From contig NZ_JAIFZO010000002.1 in the NCBI RefSeq assembly GCF_026341275.1, positions 4,928,118 through 4,992,117 on the forward strand: a stretch of 64,000 nt of DNA, given 5' to 3'. Positions 1 to 7,875 of the stretch are shown here, in pieces. This stretch comes from Streptomyces ortus (GTDB lineage Bacteria; Actinomycetota; Actinomycetes; Streptomycetales; Streptomycetaceae). Below the pieces are notes generated by a model that was not told the DNA's origin, made no database searches, and worked only from the letters and a program-made list of their open reading frames with translations. The first letter of the stretch is position 1. Each line of letters begins with the position of its first letter. The position numbers were made by a program, and so were the translations under genes.

Positions 1-355
1 GGGCGGTCTGGAACGTGCCGGTGAGGCCCTCTTTGCCGCCGGTGGCCTTCGGCGAGAGGCGGAGATCCTTCCAGCGGGAAGATCCGAGGTCCTGGTACTC
101 AATGGCGACGTCACCCTTGGGCGCGTGCTCCAAGCTGAGGGAAAGGCTGACGTCGACGTTGCTTCGTTCCGATTCGCTGTTGTCCACCGCGAGAGCCAGT
201 GGCCCCGGCTCTCCCATCACGAAGTCGGACGAATTTTCAAACTTCATCCATACGGGACTTGTGGAGGGTTGACCCCCGTCCTGCGGCTTCTCGCTCGTGC
301 AGGAGGCGAGAGCCGCGATGGACAATGCCGCGACCATCGCTCGGCTGTGACGCAT
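1..355 (-). CDS. Putative lipoprotein, 3' end outside window
   Basis: The reading frame starts at an ATG (353-355, reverse) and stays open to the window edge, so only the first 118 residues are visible. The N-terminus MRHSRAMVAALSIAALASCT is a short basic/hydrophobic signal ending in a lipobox (LASC), so a lipid-anchored exported protein is expected. The visible mature part (MKFENSSDFVMGEPGPLALAVDNSE...) looks like a beta-rich extracellular domain. It is the last visible gene of a co-directional run that includes an RDD protein and a WxG-type small protein, 53 bp after the RDD gene. The family is not recognised. Confidence 0.7.
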   Translation of the reverse strand, partial: MRHSRAMVAALSIAALASCTSEKPQDGGQPSTSPVWMKFENSSDFVMGEPGPLALAVDNSESERSNVDVSLSLSLEHAPKGDVAIEYQDLGSSRWKDLRLSPKATGGKEGLTGTFQTA

Positions 356-408
356 CTCGTTCCGATCAGTTCGGTGATGTGAACGCCAAGAGCGTTGGCG
401 ATCCTCGG

Positions 409-864
409 TCAGCCCTTCCGGCGCACGATACGTAGTCCCACTGCGTCCTGTTGTTCGACGTCGCTGTCCGTTGCCAGATGGATAGGTACGAACACGACCG
501 TCCAGTAGAAGCCGAAAAGCCAGCGGCCGATGAGGCGGAGGAAGCGGGGGCGACCGCCGTCCGGGGCCCGGACCACACGCAGGCCCGTCACCAGCTTTCC
601 CAGGCTGGCTCGGGTCGCCAGGGTGAGCAGGACGTGGTTCACGAAGGAGAGGCCCAGGGCCGTACCGAGCGCCGCACCCCACACCGCGGGTGACTGCGGC
701 CGGAGTTCCACGACTCCGTCGACCACCTTCACGCCGATCGCGGCTCCGGCGGCGAGGCCGCACACCAGGGCGGTGAGCGCGTCGATGGTCGCCGCGGTGA
801 TCCGACGTACCGGGCTGGGGGACGAGACGTGAGTGGGGGTGCGTTGCTGGTTGGCGTTGGCCAC
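409..864 (-). CDS. RDD family membrane protein
   Basis: This 151-residue protein starts at GTG, 4 nt after the stop of the upstream WxG-type gene. It has the RDD signature near the N-terminus (RRITAATIDALTALVCGLAAG), two or three hydrophobic segments, and the typical SLGKLVTGLRVV element around residues 87-98. RDD proteins are small polytopic membrane proteins of mostly unknown function; several actinobacterial ones sit near type VII-like genes. Tight linkage to a WxG-type protein and a lipoprotein suggests a membrane component of that module, which is inference. Confidence 0.75.
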   Translation of the reverse strand: MANANQQRTPTHVSSPSPVRRITAATIDALTALVCGLAAGAAIGVKVVDGVVELRPQSPAVWGAALGTALGLSFVNHVLLTLATRASLGKLVTGLRVVRAPDGGRPRFLRLIGRWLFGFYWTVVFVPIHLATDSDVEQQDAVGLRIVRRKG

Positions 865-868
865 GGCG

Positions 869-1135
869 CTAGTTTCCGGTCCCTGTCTTCTTCTTGTCCG
901 CCTCTTCCTGCTCCACGCGCTTGAGCGCTTTGTCTATCGCGGCGCGGGCGTTGGCCACCGCGTCGGTGATCTGCTTCTTGTGGCCGGACCACTCGCCGCG
1001 GAACCGCTCGCTCTTGGGGCCCTTCCAGGTGTCGGTGCCACAGAGGTTCTGGACGTTGTCGACCGAGCGCTCAAGTTCGTCCGCGTACTTCTTGAGGAGA
1101 CGTACGTCCTCTCGGCAGTCGCTCTCTCTGGACAT
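869..1135 (-). CDS. WxG-type small helical protein (type VII-like), module B
   Basis: An 88-residue protein that is almost entirely charged helix, with the break motif TWKGPKSERFRGEWSGH at residues 36-52. W37-x-G39 corresponds to the WxG turn of ESAT-6/WXG100 hairpins, and the tail is Lys/Glu rich. The motif W-x-G-x5-F-x-G-E-x2-G-H has exactly the same spacing in the 110-residue protein at 6441-6773, so the two are paralogues. A good Shine-Dalgarno (GAGGAAGGAAAC before ATG) supports the start. No export tail such as YxxxD/E is evident. A partner or secreted substrate role is inferred. Confidence 0.65.
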   Translation of the reverse strand: MSRESDCREDVRLLKKYADELERSVDNVQNLCGTDTWKGPKSERFRGEWSGHKKQITDAVANARAAIDKALKRVEQEEADKKKTGTGN

Positions 1136-1145
1136 GTTTCCTTCC

Positions 1146-2042
1146 TCAGCTGGAGACGGCCGGAGTGATCAGCTTGGTGATCGCCCGGTGCAGTGATGTC
1201 TTGCCGACGGCACGCGCCTCGATGCCGGTCGGGGCGTTCGGCTTCTCGACGTACACCGTCCACAGATCCTTGTCGGTCGCGTACGTCGTGAGGAGGGGGC
1301 CCGGGGTGTCGGCCAGAAGGACCGTCTGACCGACCACGAGCGCGGTGTTGATGGCCTCGCCGAGAGCGCGGCCGACGTTGTCGTCGCTGATCTGCTCGGG
1401 AGTGATCTGCTGGACGCGGCCGTCCTTGTCGGCGACCTCGAAGGGGTCGATGAAGAGCTGCACCATGTCCGCAGCGTCCTTGGCGGAACTGGCGAGGGTG
1501 AACATGTGCAGGCCGCCGCCCGTCACGCGCTCCACGAGGTAGAGATCCTCGGCATGTATGTAGACCAGCATGTGGGTCACGCCGCTCGACGTGTGCTGTT
1601 CGACGGCCAGTGCGCGGGCGGCGGTCCGCCGCAGGGTCAGGGCGAGGCTCACCTCGGGGGTGATGCGCATGTCGAGGTCCACGCCGGAGGGGACGGAACC
1701 GGGGTCCGTGCCGTCGCCGGAGTCGGCGTCGGCGCCGTCGGAACCGGAGTTCGGGAACGCCGCTCGCAGCACGGCGTCGAGTTCGTCGATATTGGTGACC
1801 TCGACCGCCTCACGCGAGACGAGGGAACGCAGCGCTGTGGCATAGACCCATTCGCGCTCCTGGCCGGAGAGCTGAGTGATCCGTGGCGTGGGAGCGACGC
1901 ATTCGGTCAACGAATCGGGGTCGAGGATGGCGATCTCTTCATCGGTGAGCCGTAGGAGAGGTTGCGTTCCTCCTTCGGAGAGCGCCTCGGCCAGGATTCC
2001 GCGGAACTCCTGGAGGTCCATGTCGATTTCAGGGCTTTGCAT
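1146..2042 (-). CDS. Hypothetical protein, possibly EspG-like
   Basis: This 298-residue soluble-looking protein has no signal or membrane segment. It alternates acidic helices with beta strands (ITPEVSLALTLRRTAARALAVEQ; HMLVYIHAEDLYLVERVTGGGLHMFTL; LLTTYATDKDLWTVYVEKP). A low-complexity DGADADSGDGTDPGS linker at about residues 100-115 separates an N-terminal helical part from a larger alpha/beta part. The overall texture and its place 10 nt before a WxG gene resemble EspG-type chaperones of type VII secretion, but no diagnostic motif is visible. A profile search would decide. The 345-residue gene lies just upstream. Confidence 0.6.
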   Translation of the reverse strand: MQSPEIDMDLQEFRGILAEALSEGGTQPLLRLTDEEIAILDPDSLTECVAPTPRITQLSGQEREWVYATALRSLVSREAVEVTNIDELDAVLRAAFPNSGSDGADADSGDGTDPGSVPSGVDLDMRITPEVSLALTLRRTAARALAVEQHTSSGVTHMLVYIHAEDLYLVERVTGGGLHMFTLASSAKDAADMVQLFIDPFEVADKDGRVQQITPEQISDDNVGRALGEAINTALVVGQTVLLADTPGPLLTTYATDKDLWTVYVEKPNAPTGIEARAVGKTSLHRAITKLITPAVSS

Positions 2043-2063
2043 GACTGTTAGTCCGATGCTCGC

Positions 2064-3101
2064 TTACCAGAAGCTGTATTTGCGGATGGCGTTGGGAACC
2101 AGGTTGGTTACGGCACTCTTGGCGCCGTCGACGATCTCGGCACCCTTGTCCTTGATGTCGTTTCCCCACTCCTTGGTGGCGTTCCAGGCCTGCTTGGCGC
2201 CGTCCTTGATGTCATCGCCCCATTTGTCCCAGGCCCAACTGCCCAGGAAGTAGGCGCCGGCCACGCCGAGAGCGACCCAGCCCACGACGGGCACCGCGGC
2301 GGCCACGGCGGCGGACGCTCCCAGGGCCGTGGCCATGCCCGCGCCACCCAGCACGGCCACGGCGCCCGCGGCCTGGACGCCTCCCATGCCGCGGTCGGCC
2401 CAGCCCTGGGCGCCTTCGTGTGTGGGGAGGAACATCTCCTTCACGCCGCTCACCACCGCCAGCGGAAGAAAGACACGCGTGGCGAGGAAGCCGGTGCCGG
2501 GCGCCTTGGAGAAGAGCTTCGCGGCATAGGGGATCTTGAGGCGCATGGCGGTGTTCCGGACCGCCTGCTGCCACTTCCAGGGCTCCTTGTACCAGTTGCG
2601 GATCCGCTGGTCCTTGAGAAGCTCCTGGAGGAGTTCGCCGCGCTTTGCGGCGGTGCGGGCGGCGGGGGACCCGAAGTACTTGTTCAGTTCCCATACGGCG
2701 CGTGCGCCCGCGACGTTCTGCCCCTGGGCCCACCTCTGGTAGAGGTGCATCGAGGCTTCGATGGCGGTGGGAATCTTGAGCACCTTGAAGGGCGTCTTGA
2801 TGTCCTTGAGGGTGCCCTCCTTGAACTCCTTCCACGTCTCCAATGCGCCGGCGAGACCGGCGAAGGTGAGAACCGCCTCCGGGTCGTCCAGGGACAGCCC
2901 CAGGCGACGACGGATGTCCTTGGCCTCGTCCTGCGCCCAGGAAGCCTTCTTGGGGAAGTCGGAGACGCCTTCCGCCTTCGCGTCCCATTTCGCGAGGATG
3001 TTGCTGATCAGGCCACCCTGGATGGAAAGAGTCCCTCCCAGTACGTCGACTGCGGCGGCCAGTTTCGGCGCCTGGACGTCGTTCATTCCCTTGAAGCCCA
3101 C
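2064..3101 (-). CDS. Large WxG-module protein with hydrophobic C-terminal hairpin
   Basis: A 345-residue protein starting at GTG behind AAAAGGATCAACCA. The N-terminal ~75 residues are helical and contain ASWAQDEAKDIRRRLGLSL (53-71), which resembles ASWARDELPMLKRRYHLSM (63-81) in the 667-residue protein of the neighbouring module. Residues 207-220 and especially 241-291 are hydrophobic and Gly/Ala rich (GAVAVLGGAGMATALGASAA), like a membrane hairpin. They are followed by repeated amphipathic WDKWGDDIKDGAKQAW / KEWGNDIKDKGAE segments. The last residues, KYSFW, are aromatic. Such architectures are common in type VII-associated proteins; the function is unknown. Confidence 0.65.
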   Translation of the reverse strand: MGFKGMNDVQAPKLAAAVDVLGGTLSIQGGLISNILAKWDAKAEGVSDFPKKASWAQDEAKDIRRRLGLSLDDPEAVLTFAGLAGALETWKEFKEGTLKDIKTPFKVLKIPTAIEASMHLYQRWAQGQNVAGARAVWELNKYFGSPAARTAAKRGELLQELLKDQRIRNWYKEPWKWQQAVRNTAMRLKIPYAAKLFSKAPGTGFLATRVFLPLAVVSGVKEMFLPTHEGAQGWADRGMGGVQAAGAVAVLGGAGMATALGASAAVAAAVPVVGWVALGVAGAYFLGSWAWDKWGDDIKDGAKQAWNATKEWGNDIKDKGAEIVDGAKSAVTNLVPNAIRKYSFW

Positions 3102-3125
3102 TGGTTGATCCTTTTCTGGTTCTCT

Positions 3126-3278
3126 TCAGAGCGTGGGGTGACCGAGTGAGGGGCGACCGGCTTCCGCGGCACCGACGCCGGACTTGCCGCTGTCGCCGCT
3201 GGTGCCGCGGGTGGTGGACGACGGTAGGACTGCGGTCGCGGCGAGCGTGGCGGCAACGGGCAAGGAGCGGCGCTTCAA
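3126..3278 (-). pseudogene. Decayed lipoprotein gene, N-terminal relic of the 7872-8543 paralogue
   Basis: The minus strand from a TTG at 3278 reads LKRRSLPVAATLAATAVL and stops after 50 codons. The intact gene at 7872-8543 begins (V)KRRTLPVATALAATAALLLTAC. The DNA remains similar through the upstream leader to about position 3400. Here the lipobox LTAC is replaced by LPSST, the start is TTG instead of GTG, and the frame ends after a Ser/Gly-rich tail. It sits 25 bp upstream of the 345-residue gene, the position a lipoprotein gene holds in module A. It could still be expressed as a leader peptide. Confidence 0.55.
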
Positions 3279-3317
3279 CGTGAACCCCCGTGAGACAAAG
3301 ACGCAGTCAAGAGCAAT

Positions 3318-3355
3318 GACGGTATCCGTGGGGCGAACGGTTTCGCTACAGCGAA
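3318..3355 (-). promoter_or_regulatory. Conserved promoter/operator of module B (copy of 8583-8620)
   Basis: On the minus strand GAAAC (3340-3344) and CCGTC (3318-3322) are separated by 17 bp. This fits the -35/-10 pattern of ECF sigma promoters (GGAAC/GAAAC and CGTC). A small inverted repeat TTCGC-N4-GCGAA (3342-3355) overlaps the -35. All three elements are conserved in the copy at 8583-8620, with few changes between them, although the coding parts have diverged. A vegetative -10 (TACCGT) in the same block is an alternative reading. Confidence 0.45.
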
Positions 3356-3750
3356 GTTCCTTGCGCGGTCGGGCGGATCCGGATGAATCAGGGCAAATTG
3401 AGGAGGTGTGCTTGTGATCGTGTCTGGGGCCACATGTGGATGCTGTGAAGCGGTGCGGGTGCAGCGCTCTTTGCTCCGTCGCACGGCAACGTGGACTTCC
3501 AGCCCTGGGGGGGCAGCTACCGATAGTGGCCGCGTGGCCGCGTGGCCACGTGGCACGCGAGGACTGCGGCGCGAACTGTCGTGCCCGTCGCTGGGCTCGC
3601 CCTGGCTCTGGCCGAGTGCGGTGGTGTGGGTGGCGGCATGGACGCCTGGTACCTGGCCCCGGCTGGTCGTGGGGCCGGTGGAGATGCGCTGACCGGGGGA
3701 GGGTGGGGGCCGTACGTCTGGACGTTCCCCGGTAGTGGTAGGTGGTCCTC
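3356..3750. other. Gene-free region between modules A and B
   Basis: About 395 bp between the conserved leader of module B and the end of the 209-residue gene. The first ~50 bp continue the similarity to the leader of the other module. The rest is G-rich low-complexity DNA (for example repeated GGCCGCGTGGCC around 3530-3555) without a convincing start or ribosome site. Several open frames cross it on both strands, but their composition is Arg/Pro/Ala-rich and none has an SD sequence. Confidence 0.5.
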
Positions 3751-4380
3751 TCAGCCCGGGAGCTTGGACGGAAGGTCGCACTTCGCGTCCTTGTGGGCTT
3801 GGCGGGCGAAGTCTGTTGCCAGGTCTTTGAGGGTCTGGCGGGCTTCTTTGTCCGAGGCCTCAAGGGGGTGATGGACCAGGGCGAACACGGTCATGTTCCA
3901 GGGCTGCTTGCTTCCTTTTTCGCTGGCGTAGCAGGGGACCCAGATTGCGGCTACCTCCGCGTTGGAGACGCCTTTGACGCCGGCGTTGAAGTTGGTGCGG
4001 TCGCCTCCTGAAGTCCGAGGGACTTCGTCCTCAACCCACTCTTGCCAGGGCCTGGCAGACCCCATTTCTGCGGCCAGGGTGAGGAGCAATTCATCTTCGT
4101 CTCCGTACACATTGCAGCGACTCTTAAAATACGAGTCCGGTGTCACTACTTGTCTTTCGCCGAATCGATAATCGGCGGCTGAGGGGAGTGACGAATTTAG
4201 CTTTTTGACCACTTTCCGCCTATCGGGTACGTTCTGGCAGACGTCATTTGCCTGAATAGTCCCGCGTTCTGCGAATGCTCCGAACAGATAAGCGACGAGC
4301 AGGGCGGCAGCCGCTGACGCAGTTATAGCAATGTAAACGAGAGGGCTTCTCAGGGATTTGCGTGCGCTCGACATCTTCAA
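3751..4380 (-). CDS. Single-span membrane-anchored hypothetical protein
   Basis: A 209-residue protein with a basic N-terminus (KMSSARKSLRSP) and one transmembrane helix at about residues 13-34 (LVYIAITASAAAALLVAYLFG), then a ~170-residue extracytoplasmic domain with four or five Cys residues. TTG at 4380 lies 9 nt after GGAGGGG; ATG at 4374 is the alternative start. The gene begins 6 bp after the stop of the 667-residue gene, so the two are co-transcribed. It also uses more A/T-rich codons than its neighbours around 4100-4370, which may indicate recent acquisition. The function is unknown. Confidence 0.65.
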   Translation of the reverse strand: MKMSSARKSLRSPLVYIAITASAAAALLVAYLFGAFAERGTIQANDVCQNVPDRRKVVKKLNSSLPSAADYRFGERQVVTPDSYFKSRCNVYGDEDELLLTLAAEMGSARPWQEWVEDEVPRTSGGDRTNFNAGVKGVSNAEVAAIWVPCYASEKGSKQPWNMTVFALVHHPLEASDKEARQTLKDLATDFARQAHKDAKCDLPSKLPG

Positions 4381-4386
4381 GGCCAG

Positions 4387-6390
4387 TCACCCCTCCGCTT
4401 TGTACTGACTGTTCCCGGCCTGGTAATCGTCTACCAGATCGTTGGCGCTCTTGAAGCCCTCGCCGGCTCGGCCGCCCGCGAGGGACTCATAAGCCTCGGA
4501 GCCTGTGGCCGCCTTCGTGGTCTCCTGGGCCGTCCGTAGGGCGGATTCCTTGATGTCACCCATATCTTTTACATTCTGGTAAACTGTCTCCTTTTCTTCA
4601 CCGTCGTTGCCGAACCCATCCAGAATGCCAGTAAAAACCTCATCTGCGGCCGTTCCCGCCAAACCGCCGAGTACGACTCCGCCAGGGCCGGTGAAAGACG
4701 TTGTTGCGATGGCTGTCGCGCTACCTACGAGCGAACTTCCCCACGTGCTCGCATTTTCCTTCCATGCATTGTCACGTGCAGTCGCTGCAACGCCGGTCTC
4801 ATTGGCCTCGAAGTACCTGCCTTGCCCAATAATGCCTTGGAACAAGCCGGTGTCGTAGGTGATCCTCTTGACGCTTCCTTCGAGGTCCAGCGGGTAGCCG
4901 TGGACGCTGTGGTGCTGCTTCTGTTGCTCCATTAGTGTGGCCGAATAGGCATGCTGGGAGATGTTCAGGGCGTCGTACCCTTCTGTATTGCGAGCTACTG
5001 CGTGCAGGAAGCGGACAGCGTCATGCTCATCGATCTTGGCGGCGATTTTAGCGTTTGCGGTCCGATAAAGTTTGTATCCGTTAGTCTTGTCGTCGGTCAG
5101 TGCCCGGTGCAGATCAGGCATGTACTCGGCGGAGATGTTCGCGAAACTGTCCGACAAGTACTCGTGCTTGAGCAGGAGGTCCTGGTCCTCGGACACCGAT
5201 CTCACCAAAGACAAGAACAAGTCGGCTTGAGCCCGGGAGTGTTTTACGTTTTCTGTTGTCGCCTCCTCGCCCGGGCGGTGGCCCGTCATTGCTGCTTCTA
5301 GTGCGTGGCCCAATGAGTTGCGGCCTGTGACGCTCTCCTCGCCCGGCCTGCTGTCGTTCGGCCACTCTCGGGATTCGAAGAGGTACTTGAAGTTCGATTC
5401 CGGCTTGCCAGCCTCGTTCTTCTGTTTTGCTGTGAAGAACACCGTTGCCGCGGCCGGGCTGTTCGACAGGGCCTTCATGTAGCCCGTGAGCGGGTCGTTG
5501 CCCTTGTCGTTGCCCACGTGGTTGAGCCTGCCCGTGGCTGCCCAGCCGGGGCCGGGGCCGTCCAGAGCCTGCCTGTCTTCCTTGACCAGCGCTGTTCCGT
5601 AGTTTTCGAGGAACTTGTCGTCGTAGTCGCCGAAGCGCATGAGGTTACTCATGACGAGGAAGCCTTTGGGGCCACCCGAGCTGCCGTACGGGGGAGGGCC
5701 CGGTTCCGCGATCGGGTTGTCGCCGAGCGCGACCATGTCCTTCTTCCACCGCACCATCGCCGGCGCATCGGAGTTGGTCGCCGCCGCAACGGTGAGGCTC
5801 AGGTTCTTCTGTACCTCGACGAGGGCTTCGGAGCTTTTGAACTCCGAGGGGCGGCCGTATCCCGGAGCGCTGCCCAAGTTGCTGATCCCGTACCAGAGCT
5901 GCAGCGTCTTCTGCGCTCCCAGAGCCCCTACGACCTTCTCGGCGAATGGGTACTGGTCGTGGTTGAGGGCGAAGAGGGTGTTCAGTTCGTCGAGTTCTTC
6001 CGGGGAAAGGTCCTCGGGGTCCTTCTTCGCGAGTTTTGTGGCGCGCTTGGCGTCCCTGGCCGCCGCCGCGTTGGCGGCTCGGGTCACCCTCGCCTCGTTG
6101 ATCTGCACCATGCCCTTGAAGCCGGTGTACGGAACGTTGTCCATGTTCATGGACAGGTGGTAGCGCCTCTTCAGCATGGGCAGTTCGTCCCGGGCCCAGC
6201 TCGCCACGTGCAGGATGTCCTGCAGTTCCTCGGCGCCCAAGCCGTAGTAGGCGAGTTCCGCCTTGTAGTAGGACACCCGGTCCTGGAGTTTCTCCTGGTC
6301 CCGTTGCACGGAGTCGATTGTGCCCTTGAGTGCGTCTGGGTCAATGCCCGAGAAGACGCTCCCGCCACTTGCGTTGTCATCCTTGTCCAT
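4387..6390 (-). CDS. Large WxG-partner protein (possibly DUF6571-like), module A
   Basis: I start this gene at ATG 6390 because GGGGGA lies 8 nt upstream; an ATG at 6417 would add nine residues. The 667-residue product is mainly helical. The N-terminal 80 residues form a coiled-coil-like region (DALKGTIDSVQRDQEKLQDRVSYYK) followed by ASWARDELPMLKRRYHLSM, shared in pattern with the 345-residue protein. Near the C-terminus a Gly/Ala hydrophobic stretch (GSSLVGSATAIATTSFTGPG, about 560-595) could insert in or cross a membrane. It lies directly downstream of a WxG-type gene, as in other Streptomyces loci encoding large uncharacterised proteins. I recall a family called DUF6571 of this kind but cannot verify membership. 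Confidence 0.65.
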   Translation of the reverse strand: MDKDDNASGGSVFSGIDPDALKGTIDSVQRDQEKLQDRVSYYKAELAYYGLGAEELQDILHVASWARDELPMLKRRYHLSMNMDNVPYTGFKGMVQINEARVTRAANAAAARDAKRATKLAKKDPEDLSPEELDELNTLFALNHDQYPFAEKVVGALGAQKTLQLWYGISNLGSAPGYGRPSEFKSSEALVEVQKNLSLTVAAATNSDAPAMVRWKKDMVALGDNPIAEPGPPPYGSSGGPKGFLVMSNLMRFGDYDDKFLENYGTALVKEDRQALDGPGPGWAATGRLNHVGNDKGNDPLTGYMKALSNSPAAATVFFTAKQKNEAGKPESNFKYLFESREWPNDSRPGEESVTGRNSLGHALEAAMTGHRPGEEATTENVKHSRAQADLFLSLVRSVSEDQDLLLKHEYLSDSFANISAEYMPDLHRALTDDKTNGYKLYRTANAKIAAKIDEHDAVRFLHAVARNTEGYDALNISQHAYSATLMEQQKQHHSVHGYPLDLEGSVKRITYDTGLFQGIIGQGRYFEANETGVAATARDNAWKENASTWGSSLVGSATAIATTSFTGPGGVVLGGLAGTAADEVFTGILDGFGNDGEEKETVYQNVKDMGDIKESALRTAQETTKAATGSEAYESLAGGRAGEGFKSANDLVDDYQAGNSQYKAEG

Positions 6391-6440
6391 GCCCACCGTC
6401 CCCCGTTCGCAGCGCACCCGCTGCCGACCTTCAGCCGCTT

Positions 6441-6773
6441 TCAGTACATTCGCCTGTTGCGGTTCATCGCGCCGGCTTCCTCGGGCGTGACCTTCTCCGG
6501 CATACGGTCGATCTCACGCTGGATGTCCGTAAGTACCTTGTCGATGCGGGCTCGTACGGTCCTTCGGTGGCCGACGACATCGCCGTGCCACTTGTCGGCC
6601 GTCTTGCCCACCCATGACTTCGTGGAGTCCCGGCCACCCCTGCCGATGTCCCCCGCCCCCCTCTTCAGGGCGTCGACAAGGTCGGACCGTTCTTTCACAA
6701 GCTCTCGCCTCAGCCTCTGCAGTCTTTCCCGCTCGGGGTTGTCCTGCTTCGGCTTGGCGTCGTCCGCCGCCAT
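6441..6773 (-). CDS. WxG-type small helical protein (type VII-like), module A
   Basis: This 110-residue charged helical protein has the hairpin-turn motif SWVGKTADKWHGDVVGH at residues 53-69. W54-x-G56, W62-x-G64 and the final G68-H69 align residue for residue with W37/G39, F45/G47 and G51/H52 of the 88-residue protein at 869-1135. GGGGGAG lies about 4 nt before the ATG. It is 17 bp after the secreted-protein gene and 50 bp before the 667-residue gene, so a co-expressed pair with the latter is likely. Export is not shown by any visible signal peptide, as expected for WXG100 proteins. Confidence 0.65.
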   Translation of the reverse strand: MAADDAKPKQDNPERERLQRLRRELVKERSDLVDALKRGAGDIGRGGRDSTKSWVGKTADKWHGDVVGHRRTVRARIDKVLTDIQREIDRMPEKVTPEEAGAMNRNRRMY

Positions 6774-6789
6774 TTCGCTCCCCCGTAAG

Positions 6790-7875
6790 TCAGCGGTTGA
6801 CCGACTGGATTTCCTCGACCGTGATGTTCTGGACCGCTTCGATCGTGCCGTCCGGCATGCCTTGCGCGCCTGCCTGGCCCGTGCCTGTCCAGCTTATTTC
6901 CCAGGTGAGGGCTGCTTTGAGGGGGATTGTTTCGCCGTTTGAGGAGCGGTGGTAGGTGATTCCGCAGGGTGGGGTCTGCTTCGCTTTGCCCTTGGCGTAG
7001 GGCTCGCCGATCTTGCCGTCGACTATGGGGCAGCCGCCGTTTGCGGGGATCGTCGTGGCGTCCGCCGTGCCTGGGCTGAGCGTCAGCGACTTCGGCTTCG
7101 CCGTCGTGGTCGCGGTGATGGCGAACCCCGGCACGTTGATCGCGGCTGTTGCCTGGACCTCCTCGAATACTGCCTCGTCCAGCCATGCCCAGGTAGGCAG
7201 GTTCACCTTCGTGATCGCCTTGGGCGCCAGTGTCACCTTGGTGCCTGGCAATTCCATGTGCTGGTAGGCGAGGGCCGCCAGCATCTCCGGGGTGATGGCC
7301 TGCTCGTACCGCGCGGGCGGGGCCTCGCCGTTGTCGACCCAGAAGGGGAGTTCGCTGCACGACGTGCGCTTGAGGTAGTCCGGCTCGTTCGGGTTCTCGA
7401 CGCCGGCCCAGAACATCCCCTCGCCGTCCTTGTCGACGTTGTAGTCCTTATAGCCGGGGGTGTCGGTCCAGCCGTAGTCGTCCTCGTAGTGGCGTTGCAT
7501 CTCACCGATGGCCGAGCCCGCGGTTCCCGTGATGGCGGGATCGTTCTGCCATTTGTCGATGTCGCCGGACATCTTCTTCTTGAAGTCCTTGGCGCCCATG
7601 TAGGGGGCGTACCAGCAGGACGGCGGCGTCCAGTTGACGTCGGCGGAGGCGACGTTTCCGGCGCCGCCGCTCTTGGTCACGGCTCCGGAGTACTGGACGC
7701 TGGCGGCGGCGTAGATGCCTTTGCCGTTGCCGCCGCCTTTCTGATCCGTTTTGGTATTTCCGGCATTGCTCGGTGTCTCCGTCGCGCCGGCCGGTGTTCC
7801 GAGAACGAATGTGCTGAGAGTCAGTGCGAGGACAACTGTGCCGACGGTGAGGGGCGTACGCCGTGGTGTGTTCAC
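6790..7875 (-). CDS. Secreted hypothetical protein of module A
   Basis: I place the start at GTG 7873-7875, overlapping the stop of the upstream lipoprotein gene (GTGA), with AAGGCGG inside that gene as ribosome site. The product is 361 residues with a clear Sec signal (VNTPRRTPLTVGTVVLALTL) and likely cleavage after TPAGA. The mature part is Trp/Cys-containing and beta-rich (LTLSPGTADATTIPANGGCP; PPCGITYH; ALTWEISWTGTG near the C-terminus). No cell-wall sorting signal or membrane anchor is seen. The family is not recognised. Coupling to the lipoprotein suggests that the two work together at the cell surface. Confidence 0.7.
   Translation of the reverse strand: MNTPRRTPLTVGTVVLALTLSTFVLGTPAGATETPSNAGNTKTDQKGGGNGKGIYAAASVQYSGAVTKSGGAGNVASADVNWTPPSCWYAPYMGAKDFKKKMSGDIDKWQNDPAITGTAGSAIGEMQRHYEDDYGWTDTPGYKDYNVDKDGEGMFWAGVENPNEPDYLKRTSCSELPFWVDNGEAPPARYEQAITPEMLAALAYQHMELPGTKVTLAPKAITKVNLPTWAWLDEAVFEEVQATAAINVPGFAITATTTAKPKSLTLSPGTADATTIPANGGCPIVDGKIGEPYAKGKAKQTPPCGITYHRSSNGETIPLKAALTWEISWTGTGQAGAQGMPDGTIEAVQNITVEEIQSVNR

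Noticed and set aside
3126..3863. 245-codon minus-strand frame across the gap between the two modules
   Set aside because: Only its last 50 codons (the lipoprotein relic) have an explanation; the rest is Arg/Pro/Thr-rich without coding bias.
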